Of a stretch of DNA of 64,000 nt, positions 10,419-18,971 are shown in pieces. The translations under genes were made by a program, and so were the position numbers. Positions within the stretch are counted from its first letter, which is position 1; every line of letters begins with the position of its first letter. This DNA comes from Sulfurimonas sp. RIFOXYD12_FULL_33_39 (GTDB lineage Bacteria > Campylobacterota > Campylobacteria > Campylobacterales > Sulfurimonadaceae): the NCBI GenBank assembly GCA_001829785.1, contig MICF01000004.1:248001-312000 (forward strand). The letters are read 5' to 3'. Under the pieces are notes generated by a model. The model had not been told where the DNA came from. It made no database searches and worked only from the letters and a program-made list of their open reading frames with translations.

Positions 10419-10423
10419 ACGAT
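10396..10423 (+). promoter_or_regulatory. ModE operator overlapping the modE promoter
   Basis: An interrupted palindrome of two 11-bp half sites, ATCGTTATATA (10396-10406) and TATACTACGAT (10413-10423), is separated by 6 bp (TTTTAA). The half sites match in 9 of 11 positions and follow the published E. coli ModE box, two 11-bp halves around 6 bp with CGNTATATA character. It fills the promoter spacer and covers the -10 element, so bound Mo-ModE should block RNA polymerase. This implies negative autoregulation of modE and, if cotranscribed, of the whole mod operon. Confidence 0.75.
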
Positions 10424-10445
10424 ACATACAATTTAGGAAATCACA

Positions 10446-11237
10446 GTGCAAAGTACTCTTCAAGGCCGTTTTTGGATAAGCAAATCAGAACATAATTTTC
10501 TTGGAGAAGGACGAATAAGACTCCTAATAAATATCGGCAAAAGCGGTTCTATAACAAAAGCCGCAAAAGCTATGAAAATGAGTTATAAAGCTGCTTGGGA
10601 CGCTGTTGACGCTATGAATAATCTCTCAGAACACCCTCTTGTCCAAAGCTCAAAAGGTGGAAAAGGGGGCGGCGGAACTCATCTAACCGAGTATGCGAAA
10701 GAGCTAATAAATACTTATGAAATTTTACAAGAAGAACATCAACAATTTTTAGACAATCTCTCCAAACGCATCAGCGAAAAAAACGGACATGTTAATCTTT
10801 TAAAAAGTATGGATATTCGAATAAGTGCCAGAAATCAGCTCAAGGCAGAAGTTGTAAAAATAGAAAAAGGTGCCGTAGAGAGTAAGATTTTTTTAAAACT
10901 TCATGGCGAAGATACCATTATGGCAATAATAACAAATGACTCTATCGATACCCTCGGAATTGAAACCGGAAGCAAACTATTTGCACTTTTTAAAGCAAAT
11001 GCGTTAACGGTTGACACCGACACTACGCTAAACAAAAGTGATTTAAACCGTTTTATAGGAAAAATTATAAGAATTAATACAGACAGTTTTAATGCGGAAG
11101 TTATTATCGAGCTAAACGGTGGCAACACTATATGCTCAACTATGTCAACAGAAAAACTTGATGAACAAAAATTAGAAATAGGAATGGAAGTTGTTGCGTT
11201 TTGTAAACCTAACACAATAATTTTAGGTATTTGGTAA
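10446..11237 (+). CDS. modE: ModE molybdate-responsive transcriptional regulator
   Basis: The 263-residue protein has an N-terminal LysR-like winged helix (about 15-110, GSITKAAKAMKMSYKAAWDAVDAMNN) and the hallmark ModE linker GKGGGGTHLTEYA. Two C-terminal TOBE/Mop domains (about 125-190 and 197-263) bind molybdate. Holo-ModE dimers repress molybdate uptake genes when Mo is plentiful. It is the first gene of the locus. Its promoter carries a near-consensus ModE box, supporting autoregulation. The Mo supplied by this operon would serve the NapA enzyme encoded at 45.8 kb. Confidence 0.93.
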   Translation: MQSTLQGRFWISKSEHNFLGEGRIRLLINIGKSGSITKAAKAMKMSYKAAWDAVDAMNNLSEHPLVQSSKGGKGGGGTHLTEYAKELINTYEILQEEHQQFLDNLSKRISEKNGHVNLLKSMDIRISARNQLKAEVVKIEKGAVESKIFLKLHGEDTIMAIITNDSIDTLGIETGSKLFALFKANALTVDTDTTLNKSDLNRFIGKIIRINTDSFNAEVIIELNGGNTICSTMSTEKLDEQKLEIGMEVVAFCKPNTIILGIW

Positions 11238-11311
11238 CAAAAAAGCATACTTTTATTAAATAATAAATAAAAGTTATAGTTAGTTTTTTATATTAACGTA
11301 AAGGAAAGTTT

Positions 11312-12784
11312 ATGAACAGAAGTATCAGGTTTAGCATAATTTTGATTTTAACACTACTTTTTGCATCTATCTCATGCGCAAGCGAAGATGTTCCAAAACG
11401 CATATTAAGAGGAAACTATCAATTAGTTTATAATAAGTTGCCTAAGTCTGTCGATAATGCGGCAGATATGTTTAAAGAGGGTATATTTTACGGGCGGCTT
11501 CGCTTTAACAGCTTTTTATACAATTGGGAAAAAGAGAATACAACTCAAAACTCTCATAAAGCATTTGGACTCGGCGGCTCTTTAATATATAAGAGTGCAA
11601 CATTTGAGAACTTTAATTTTACGACGGGATTATATTATTCGCAAGGGTTTTTTGATAATGGCAAAGACCCTGTAGGTTTATTAAAACCTGCAAAAGATTT
11701 AGTAAGCCGCTATGACTACTTAAATAACGGCGACAAATCTATGGCTGTTTTAGGTCAAGCTTATGTAAGCTATATGGGCATACCAAAAACAGGTCTGCAT
11801 GTAGGACGCCAACTAGTTGACACTTTTTATGCGAGAGCCAATGACACAAAGATGCTTCCAAATACTTTTGACGGCGTAGTTGTACAGACAAAAATTATTC
11901 CCGATACGGACGTTAAGGTTGCCTATTTAACAAAAGAGAAGCTACGCGACCATACGACTTCCCACTCTGTTTTAATGTATGATGACTCTGATGCAGCTAA
12001 ACACTCTTCTTGGAATGGAAATGATGACACAGTAATGCATAAAGGACTTAGCTATACAAATCTAAAAGCGGCAGGAGTAAGTACGGATGCACCTCTAATT
12101 ACCGGCGATATCCGCAATAAATCATTTGACAATACCGTCCTTAGTGCATCATTTTACAAAGTTAATGAACTTCTCTCACAAACAATGATTGAAGCAAATT
12201 ATAAAATCAAACTTTCCAATTTTGATATTATTCCCGGTATTCGTTATATAAAACAGTTTGACAACGGTGCAGGAGAGATAGGCGGTGCAAGTTATAACGG
12301 TAACTTAGCAGGTTTAAGCGGAGCAAACGGAGGCTATAAAGATGCCTCTTCACTTGACTCACAGATGATAGCCGCGCGTTTACTTGCATCTTATGATAAT
12401 TACAGAATAAACATAGGGTATAGCAATGTTTTAGACGAAGCGGATTTAATCACACCTTGGCGCGGCTTTCCTACTGTGGGATACACAAGATCTATGGCAA
12501 GATACAACTGGATGGCAAATACTAAAAGCTATCGCATTCAGTTTGCTAAAGGAATAAATTCAAAAGGAGTCTATAGGGATGTTTTTATGCTTTTTTCATT
12601 TTTGCATACGGATGCGGATGAAACAAAAGGTTATTTTGACGAAAACTTTTACTACGCTGGATTTGTTCAAAATATCCCGAGCATGATTGATTTGCAATGG
12701 CGTCTTAGATTTGGCTATGCCGACACAAAAGAGATAGATGCGGATAATCTTGATGCACGTTTTGAAGTCAACTATCTGTTTTAA
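11312..12784 (+). CDS. Outer membrane porin (OprD-like campylobacterial porin) within the mod operon
   Basis: A signal peptide (about 1-24, hydrophobic then SCASED) is followed by about 465 residues with alternating hydrophobic and aromatic beta-strand character. The protein ends in FEVNYLF with a C-terminal Phe, a typical BAM signal. The opening region resembles campylobacterial OprD-type porins (KEGIFYGRLRFNSFLYNW, FGLGGSLIYKS). It has its own AAGGAAAG ribosome site, lies 74 nt after modE and 21 nt before modA. Placement between the regulator and the binding protein suggests a role in molybdate or other oxyanion entry across the outer membrane. That substrate is inference; a porin that merely sits here is possible. 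Confidence 0.82.
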   Translation: MNRSIRFSIILILTLLFASISCASEDVPKRILRGNYQLVYNKLPKSVDNAADMFKEGIFYGRLRFNSFLYNWEKENTTQNSHKAFGLGGSLIYKSATFENFNFTTGLYYSQGFFDNGKDPVGLLKPAKDLVSRYDYLNNGDKSMAVLGQAYVSYMGIPKTGLHVGRQLVDTFYARANDTKMLPNTFDGVVVQTKIIPDTDVKVAYLTKEKLRDHTTSHSVLMYDDSDAAKHSSWNGNDDTVMHKGLSYTNLKAAGVSTDAPLITGDIRNKSFDNTVLSASFYKVNELLSQTMIEANYKIKLSNFDIIPGIRYIKQFDNGAGEIGGASYNGNLAGLSGANGGYKDASSLDSQMIAARLLASYDNYRINIGYSNVLDEADLITPWRGFPTVGYTRSMARYNWMANTKSYRIQFAKGINSKGVYRDVFMLFSFLHTDADETKGYFDENFYYAGFVQNIPSMIDLQWRLRFGYADTKEIDADNLDARFEVNYLF

Positions 12785-12805
12785 TATATTTACAGGAATA
12801 ACTCA

Positions 12806-13552
12806 GTGAAAAAAATAGTACTAAGCATAGCAATAATAGCTACTTCTCTTGCAGCCCAAACAATAAATATAGCAGTAGCAGCCAATGTCAGTTATGCCAT
12901 AGAAGAGTTAAAAACCGAGTTTAAAAAAAATCATCCAAACACCGACATTCAAGTAACATTAGGCAGCAGCGGGAAACTTACCGCGCAGATAAAAAACGGC
13001 GCACCATACGGGCTTTTTATGTCTGCTAATATGAAGTACCCGCAATCTCTTTATGATGATAAAATAGCTGTTACAAAACCTGTCGTTTATGCCGAGGGCG
13101 CTCTTGCATATCTTAGCAACAAAGAGCAAGATTTTTCAAAAGGCATAGAGATAGTAAAAAGCGATAAAATCTCAAAAATAGCAGTAGCAAATCCAAAGAC
13201 TGCGCCTTATGGAATAGCCGCTATAGAAGCTATGAAAAACGGCGGAGTCTATGAAAGCGTAAAAGATAAATTTGTTTTTGCAGAATCCATCTCTCAAACC
13301 GTTGCTTATACCGTAACTGCAGCAGATATCGGACTTATCGCAAAATCATCCCTCTACAGCGATAAAATGTCAATGTACAAAGAGGGTATCAACTGGGCTG
13401 AAGTAGATTCAAAACTATATACACCCATCGAACAAGGCATAGTTATTTTAAAATATGGCAAAAACAACAGCGAGTATAGAGACTTTTACGATTTTGTTCT
13501 TAGCGATAAGGCAAAAAAGATTTTTAAAAGTTACGGCTATATAACTAAATGA
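12806..13552 (+). CDS. modA: Molybdate ABC transporter periplasmic binding protein
   Basis: A 248-residue secreted protein with a signal peptide ending near LAAQ (residues 1-18). The ModA signatures are AANVSYAIEELKTEF, VTLGSSGKLTAQIKNGAPYGLFMSAN and AVANPKTAPYGIAA. In the family, Ser, Ala, Val and Tyr residues in these loops hold the oxyanion by hydrogen bonds. It delivers molybdate or tungstate to ModB in the inner membrane. Its stop overlaps the next start (ATGAG at 13549). Confidence 0.94.
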   Translation: MKKIVLSIAIIATSLAAQTINIAVAANVSYAIEELKTEFKKNHPNTDIQVTLGSSGKLTAQIKNGAPYGLFMSANMKYPQSLYDDKIAVTKPVVYAEGALAYLSNKEQDFSKGIEIVKSDKISKIAVANPKTAPYGIAAIEAMKNGGVYESVKDKFVFAESISQTVAYTVTAADIGLIAKSSLYSDKMSMYKEGINWAEVDSKLYTPIEQGIVILKYGKNNSEYRDFYDFVLSDKAKKIFKSYGYITK

Positions 13553-13953
13553 GTACGATAGTTGCCAAAGTAACATCAATAAACAGCGTAGAAAACCTCA
13601 ACATTATCGACTTTGATTTTAACGGTGAGAGTTTATCTATGATGAGCCTTGAAATACCAAATAATATAACGATAGGTTCCATCGTAAAGCTTACATGTAA
13701 AGCTTCAAATATAGGTATCGGTAAAAATCTAAGCGGAGAACTAAGCTACTCAAACAGACTTACATGTAAAGTGGAGTCGATAGATGTCGGGGAGCTGCTT
13801 TGCGCACTTAGACTAAGACTAAGCGAAAACACTATAATAGAGAGTATCATCACGAAAAAATCGGCGTTTAGGATGAATTTAAAAAAAGAGGACAGATTAG
13901 TAGCTCTTATTAAAGCTAGTGAACTCTCTATACAAGAAGTAATCAATGATTGA
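13549..13953 (+). CDS. Small TOBE-domain (molbindin-like) protein
   Basis: The 134 residues fold into two consecutive Mop/TOBE-like repeats (about 1-68 and 69-134). Each has the ILxxFNG and GSIVKLTCKASNIGIGKNLSGELSYSN type pattern seen in the C-terminal half of ModE and in molbindins. Such proteins bind molybdate in the cytoplasm as a store or buffer. The gene overlaps modA by 4 nt and modB by 8 nt, so it is coupled to both. It could be the detached sensor half of a second ModE-like protein or a Mo chaperone; no DNA-binding domain is present. Confidence 0.82.
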   Translation: MSTIVAKVTSINSVENLNIIDFDFNGESLSMMSLEIPNNITIGSIVKLTCKASNIGIGKNLSGELSYSNRLTCKVESIDVGELLCALRLRLSENTIIESIITKKSAFRMNLKKEDRLVALIKASELSIQEVIND

Positions 13954-14638
13954 GACGCTATCAAATTTAGAGTTTACACCTTTTTTTATCTCTTTTAAAC
14001 TGGCACTGATAACTACTTTTATACTCTTTTTTATAGCACTTCCTTTAGCATGGTGGCTCTCTCAGACCTCATCAAAATCAAAACCTTTTTTTGAAGCCGT
14101 TACCGCCCTGCCACTTGTCCTTCCGCCTTCGGTTTTGGGGTTTTATATACTGTGGGCATTGTCGCAAAACTCTGTTATCGGCGTATTTTTTGAGGAGTAT
14201 TTTGGCATTAAACTTGTTTTTAATTTTACCGGTCTTGTGGTAGCTAGTGTATTTTACTCACTGCCTTTTATGGTTCAACCCCTGCAAGGCGGTTTTGAAG
14301 CTCTTAACAAAAATATGATAGAAGCGAGTTATATAAGCGGAAAAAGCGCATTTACGACAATGCTAAGAGTCGCCCTGCCAAATATCAAACCCTCTCTAAT
14401 GACTGCTATAATCATTACATTCGCTCATACAGTCGGAGAGTTCGGCGTCGTGCTGATGGTCGGGGGAAGCATACCGAATGAAACAAAAGTGGCATCAGTT
14501 GCTATCTATGAAATGGTAGAGATAATGGACTACACCACGGCACATGTATATAGCGCTATAATGGTAATTATCAGCTTTTTGGTGCTTCTTGGCGTTTACA
14601 TGTTCAACGGTAAGCAAAACAGAAAATTCGGTATATAA
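13946..14638 (+). CDS. modB: Molybdate ABC transporter permease
   Basis: A 230-residue inner membrane protein with about five or six hydrophobic segments. The cytoplasmic EAA loop, which docks the ATPase, reads EASYISGKSAFTTMLRVALPNIKPSLM near residue 127. The segment TALPLVLPPSVLGFYIL is characteristic of ModB. It overlaps the TOBE gene by 8 nt. Its ATPase partner, modC, lies 1.75 kb downstream, separated by arsC-like and accessory genes. Confidence 0.94.
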   Translation: MIETLSNLEFTPFFISFKLALITTFILFFIALPLAWWLSQTSSKSKPFFEAVTALPLVLPPSVLGFYILWALSQNSVIGVFFEEYFGIKLVFNFTGLVVASVFYSLPFMVQPLQGGFEALNKNMIEASYISGKSAFTTMLRVALPNIKPSLMTAIIITFAHTVGEFGVVLMVGGSIPNETKVASVAIYEMVEIMDYTTAHVYSAIMVIISFLVLLGVYMFNGKQNRKFGI

Positions 14639-14647
14639 GGAGTTAAA

Positions 14648-15004
14648 ATGAGCAAGTTAAAGATATGGCATAACCCGAAGTGTTCGAAATCAAGAGAGGC
14701 AAAATCTATGCTCGAAGATAAGAATCAAGAGTTCGAAGTCTTCGAATATCTAAAAGAAGATATAACCAAAGACGAGCTAAAAAACATTATCAAGATGCTC
14801 TGTATCTCGGACATAAGAGAGATGCTAAGAACAAAAGAGGACGAGTACAAAGAGCTGGGTATTGCCGAGAAGAACCTCTCGCAAGAGGAGATAATGGACA
14901 TAGTGCTAAAACACCCAAAACTGATAGAACGCCCAATAATCATCAAGGGCAGCAAAGCCGTCATAGCAAGACCGATGGAGAGACTTGCCGAGCTTATAGG
15001 CTAA
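14648..15004 (+). CDS. arsC: ArsC-family reductase (thioredoxin-fold, arsenate reductase-like)
   Basis: A 118-residue protein whose N-terminus has Cys12 in HNPKCSKSR, the redox Cys of glutaredoxin-coupled ArsC. Arginines at the positions that cradle arsenate in E. coli ArsC are present (REMLRT, IERPI and IARP). It would reduce arsenate with glutathione or glutaredoxin, but the wider family includes YffB and Spx proteins of other function. It sits 9 nt after modB with an AAGGAG ribosome site, so it is read with the molybdate genes. Codons are less AT-rich than in the following insert. Confidence 0.82.
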   Translation: MSKLKIWHNPKCSKSREAKSMLEDKNQEFEVFEYLKEDITKDELKNIIKMLCISDIREMLRTKEDEYKELGIAEKNLSQEEIMDIVLKHPKLIERPIIIKGSKAVIARPMERLAELIG

Positions 15005-15020
15005 ATAAGAGGATTTTGAG

Positions 15021-15137
15021 ATGGAACTGGTTTATCTTTGGGTAGAAAAGTATAAGAACATTGAAAATGAGGGATTTAACTTTAGCCCGAGGTTTACATG
15101 TAGTTATGATAGTAAAAAAGTTGGAATGAATAAATGA
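15021..15137 (+). pseudogene. N-terminal stub of an AAA-family ATPase
   Basis: A 38-codon ORF begins MELVYLWVEKYKNIENEGF and continues FSPRFTCSYDS, which is the usual N-terminus of a large family of SMC/AAA_15-type ATPases found in campylobacterial defence loci. It then stops before any Walker A motif. Its stop overlaps the next start in an ATGA, so it may survive as a translated leader for the nuclease-like gene. I read it as the remnant of a deleted ATPase gene. Confidence 0.6.
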
Positions 15138-16219
15138 GGAAAAAGAATATTTTTTTTAATATTTTAAAAAATGAAACGTCGCTCACAGAAGTTTTTTGTA
15201 ATTTGATGTCATATAAAGCATTTAGAGATATATTCATTGATATGGTCAATCAAAAACGAAATAACGATAACAAATTAAAATGTCAACATATATCATACGA
15301 AGATTTTTCAACTGAAAAAAACTTTGGAGAGATTGAAAAGTGTTTTAAAGAAGATGAAAATAATAAAATAGGCAGAGGCGATCTAATACTCAATTATGAT
15401 GATGAGGATTATATTTTTGAACTAAAAGTTGAGAAATATACAGAACTTACAAAAAATCAGCCACAAGGGTATTTGTGTTATCTTAAAAAACAAAATGAAC
15501 TTTCATATAATGACAATCTATATTTTATAATCCCAAAAGGGTATATGCACATAAACCAAATTTTTTCAGAATGGCAAGAATTTTGCAATAACTATCCAAA
15601 AGAGATAATTCAAAATAATCATTTTTTATATTGGGAAGAGATTATAAACGAGATAAGAAAAAGAGAATTAGACAAGCTCAATATTATCATTAAAGAGTTT
15701 TGTGAAATTCTTGATTATAGGTGGTTTTATACCAAACTAATTCATTTTTCAAAAAATGAGATAGAACTAATTTTCCAACAACACAATATGAAAAATGAGG
15801 AGTTAAAGATGGCTTTTAATGCGAATATACCAAGAGTAATGAATAAATTGTTTGATATTGTGAACAATATAAAATACAAAGTGCATGTCCGCAAAAAATA
15901 TGATGAACAAAATCCAGATTTTTATGGGTACTACATCGATAATAAGAAATATAACCTATCAGAAGATTTTGAGATATGGTTTGGTGTTATTTATGAAATA
16001 TGGGAGAAAGCTGGAGTTCCGATTTTGATAGAAATCATTTCAGATGATGAGAAGATATTGTCAAAAGTTCAAGACTTAAAAAGATACGAATACGAAGATG
16101 ATGAAAACAGTATTTCAAATTATTTTGCATTTGATAAATCTATTTTTGATAAAGAAAATATATCTGAAATTATTGACGATAAAATTCTTGAATTAATTAA
16201 TTTACTGAAAAATCAATGA
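15134..16219 (+). CDS. PD-(D/E)XK nuclease-superfamily protein
   Basis: A soluble 361-residue protein with a recognisable nuclease core near residues 10-125: an early Glu in TEVFCNLM, then GRGDLILNYDDEDYIFELKVE giving the Asp and ExK of the motif, followed by QPQGYLCYL. The C-terminal 200 residues are acidic and Lys-rich with no family I know. Families like this appear in phage-defence islands and among uncharacterised restriction-like proteins. Base composition is clearly more AT-rich than in the flanking mod genes, and the gene interrupts the operon between arsC and modC, so recent acquisition is likely. The start overlaps the upstream stub by ATGA and the stop overlaps the next small ORF the same way. 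Confidence 0.72.
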   Translation: MRKKNIFFNILKNETSLTEVFCNLMSYKAFRDIFIDMVNQKRNNDNKLKCQHISYEDFSTEKNFGEIEKCFKEDENNKIGRGDLILNYDDEDYIFELKVEKYTELTKNQPQGYLCYLKKQNELSYNDNLYFIIPKGYMHINQIFSEWQEFCNNYPKEIIQNNHFLYWEEIINEIRKRELDKLNIIIKEFCEILDYRWFYTKLIHFSKNEIELIFQQHNMKNEELKMAFNANIPRVMNKLFDIVNNIKYKVHVRKKYDEQNPDFYGYYIDNKKYNLSEDFEIWFGVIYEIWEKAGVPILIEIISDDEKILSKVQDLKRYEYEDDENSISNYFAFDKSIFDKENISEIIDDKILELINLLKNQ

Positions 16220-16368
16220 CTTTTTTTATTTATCAAACCCTAAAACAAGGTTTTGAAAACAATTATTTTTTATATAGTGCAAAGTTTATAGGTAAAGTAA
16301 CTACCAGAGAAAAACACCCAATAGTAAATATAATCAAAGCCTACCCTGACCTCTTAGCAAACTTATAA
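16216..16368 (+). pseudogene. Truncated gamma-glutamylcyclotransferase/AIG2-like ORF
   Basis: A 50-codon ORF starts in an ATGA overlap with the nuclease-like gene. Its N-terminus, MTFFIYQTLKQGFENNYFL then AKFIGKVTTREKHPIV, matches the opening strand and helix of GGCT-like proteins (usually YGTLKxG...AxFxGxxxT...YPL). The usual Gly of YGTL is Gln here. The remaining two thirds of the domain, including the catalytic Glu, is missing, so it is probably an inactive fragment. Confidence 0.55.
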
Positions 16369-16396
16369 AAGATATATCCCAAGAATTGGACTTAAT

Positions 16397-17251
16397 ATGA
16401 TAACCATAAACATAACCAAACCGCTACACGGTGCGAACGGTGAAATGAATCTACATGTAGATTTAATTATAAAAGAGGGAGAGTTTGTAGCTCTTAGCGG
16501 AAAAAGCGGCAGCGGAAAAACAACTCTTCTTCGCATACTAGCAGGGCTTGAAGATGCAAAGGGAGAGATAAAAGTGGGCGGTGAGAGCTGGTTAAGCGAG
16601 AGCTTTCGTCTGCCCCCTCAAAAAAGAGGCATCGGCTTTGTTTTTCAAGACTATGCACTCTTTGAAAATATGAGCGTTGAAGAGAACCTGCTTTTTGTAA
16701 GCAAAGACAGAGAACTTGCAAAAAAGCTTTTAGAGATGACCGAACTAAGCGACCTAAAGAACAGGATTCCAAATACTCTAAGCGGAGGGCAAAAGCAGAG
16801 GGTTTCACTTTGTCGAGCTATGATGAAGCGACCGAAACTTCTGCTTCTTGACGAGCCATTATCTGCCCTTGATGCCGCTATGAGAACAAAACTGCAAAAC
16901 GAAATCTTAACACTTCACAAAGAGTTCGGCACTACGACCGTTATGGTAAGCCATGACACCAGCGAGATGTACCGTCTGGCAAATCGCGTAGTGGTTCTAA
17001 ATCTCGGCAAAATTGTAAACGACGGCACTCCAAAAGATGTACTTCTTAGAACAAGCGGAAGCCAGAAGTTCTCATTTGAAGGAGAGCTATTGGACATAAT
17101 TAAAGTCGATGTTATCTATGTAGCCGTCATATCTATCGGGCAGCAGTTAGTCGAGGTCGTTATCAGCGAAGCAGAAACTAAAAACCTGCAAATAGGTCAA
17201 ATAGTAAACGTAGGCACAAAAGCTTTTGCGCCGAATATTTTTGCATCATAA
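16397..17251 (+). CDS. modC: Molybdate ABC transporter ATP-binding protein
   Basis: The 284-residue ATPase has Walker A GKSGSGKTT, Q-loop VFQDYALFENM, signature LSGGQKQR, Walker B LLLLDEPLSALD and the H-loop MVSHDTSE. A short C-terminal TOBE-like domain (about 225-284) is typical of ModC and may sense molybdate to inhibit transport. It is the last gene of the mod operon. It converges with the GGDEF gene; if that gene's frame were restored the two would overlap by about 55 bp. Confidence 0.93.
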   Translation: MITINITKPLHGANGEMNLHVDLIIKEGEFVALSGKSGSGKTTLLRILAGLEDAKGEIKVGGESWLSESFRLPPQKRGIGFVFQDYALFENMSVEENLLFVSKDRELAKKLLEMTELSDLKNRIPNTLSGGQKQRVSLCRAMMKRPKLLLLDEPLSALDAAMRTKLQNEILTLHKEFGTTTVMVSHDTSEMYRLANRVVVLNLGKIVNDGTPKDVLLRTSGSQKFSFEGELLDIIKVDVIYVAVISIGQQLVEVVISEAETKNLQIGQIVNVGTKAFAPNIFAS

Positions 17252-18773
17252 ACAACAACCCTATTTCGTCCATCCTCTTTGGCTCTATAAAGTGCATCAT
17301 CTGCGTATCTGTATATATCCGTTATATTATTTGCCATTTCAGGTTCAATTATAATAATTCCCATAGATACACTCAGATATCTGCTTATATAACTTTTTAT
17401 ATGCTCTATTTTTTCATCTTCTATTTTTTTATTATACTATCGGCAAAAGAGAGAACTTGAGATTTACTCTCTTCCGTACACAAGATGCCAAACTCTTCGC
17501 CACCTAGTCTAAAAGCCATATCCCCTGCTCTTTTTAGAGAGTTTTTCAAATGCTTTGCAACCGTTTTTATAGCCACATCACCTGCTTGATGCCCGTAAGT
17601 ATCGTTATACTGCTTAAAATAGTCAATATCAATTATGATAAAAACAGCCGTTTGCTTTGTTCTTTGCTGAATTTTCAAAAAAATATCAAAAACTTCATCA
17701 AAATATCTTCTGTTGTATAAAGAGGTCATGCTGTCAGTTATGGTTAACTCTTCTATTTTGTCGATATACTCTCTATTTTTATAGTAAAACATTTTATTTA
17801 TAAAAATTATAAATAAAACAGATATTAAGCCGACAAAGAAAACAACAACAGAGTTCTCCTTGCTTTTTTCTAATTTTTTTTCTAAATTACTATTTAGCCG
17901 TTTTAAATTTGAGTTATATAAACTTATTATAGAATCAATATCGTTTGTAATTAAAGTATAAATATCATTTGATTCAAGATTAATTTTATCATCTTTTAAC
18001 AACTTCTCTTTTGTAAATTCTATAACTTTGTTTTGTGTCTCTATAATATTTTTATAAGATTGCTCAAATAATACTTTATCTTCGTTTTCATTCATGATAA
18101 AAAGCTTATTGTAGTTCAACTTGCTTAGTTTCTCTTTGATTTTATCCTGCTGTATAAGTATCTGCTCTTTTTGCTCTGTTGTTAAAGCATCTCCATCAAT
18201 ACTTGACGCTAATGCTCTTATCTCTCCACTATACTCAATAAGTTCCGGCAACAGATAGACTACATTGTCAATCAAAACATAGGAACTCAAATCTGAGTCC
18301 AAAATAAGTTTGCAGTTATAAGCAATATGATTTGAAAACAGCATAAACTCTTTTATAATATTGGTCAAATACTCATAACCTACACTCTCTAGCGGTATAT
18401 CTTTTACCTTATCTATATACTGCAACAACTCGCTTCTTAGAGGAGTGTTCTTTTCTATCGTAAGTAAATTTCTCTTTAGCGCCATTAAATCTTTTAAGAT
18501 ATTATCTTTGAATATTTTTAGGTTTTGTGTTGATTCTTCATTTGGGGTTTTTATACAGCTTAAACCGCGTAGTTTTTGTATATTAAAGATAGTTTTTTCT
18601 ATCTGCGATATAGCTTTTAACCCTTTTAGTTCATGAGTGACAAATTCTATATCGTCTTGAACATGTAAAAAAACATTGGAAAAAATAATTATGACGCCTA
18701 TAACAGGCACTAAAGTTATAAAGATAAAAAAGTATAAGCTCTTTGCTTTTTTCTCGATATTTAGATTTTTCAT
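17197..18773 (-). pseudogene. Membrane-anchored diguanylate cyclase (GGDEF) disrupted by a frameshift
   Basis: The intact part (18773 down to a TAG at 17423-17421, 450 residues) has TM1 (about 16-36), a long helical periplasmic sensor with a NIT-like opening (IQKLRGLSC), TM2 (about 310-330) and a GGDEF domain. The active motif is GGEEF, with an RxxD inhibitory site (RAGD) five residues before it. The frame stops abruptly after SIIKK, before the end of the domain. Reading on after adding one base at the A7 run (17424-17430, T on the plus strand) restores the missing end, including YADDALYRAKEDGRNRV, to a TGA at 17199-17197. The gene is therefore a frameshift mutant, a slippage-controlled gene, or carries a homopolymer sequencing error. 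Confidence 0.8.
17424..17430 (-). repeat. Homopolymer tract at the GGDEF frameshift
   Basis: Seven T on the plus strand (A7 in the coding sense) coincide with the point where the diguanylate cyclase changes frame. Eight would restore the family reading frame. Confidence 0.75.
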
Positions 18774-18971
18774 AACTATTATTTCCTCTTTAGCTACAAC
18801 AAAACATTACGATTGTATATCAAATTTATTAAGTATATTTTTATTAATCTTTATACTTTTAAATTTTAATAAAAATAAAAGAAATTATAACAAAAGAAGC
18901 TTTGCTCTATATAAGTACTATTTCAATATAATGTCTTTAAAATATTTCATAAATAACTGGAAAAATAGTAA

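Noticed and set aside
11250..11311. AT-rich inverted repeat (CTTTTATT / AATAAAAG) and a TATATTAACGT sequence before the porin, considered as a terminator or a second ModE site
   Set aside because: The stem is all A/T apart from one pair and has no U tract. The putative right half site needs an insertion to match ModE and has no convincing left half.
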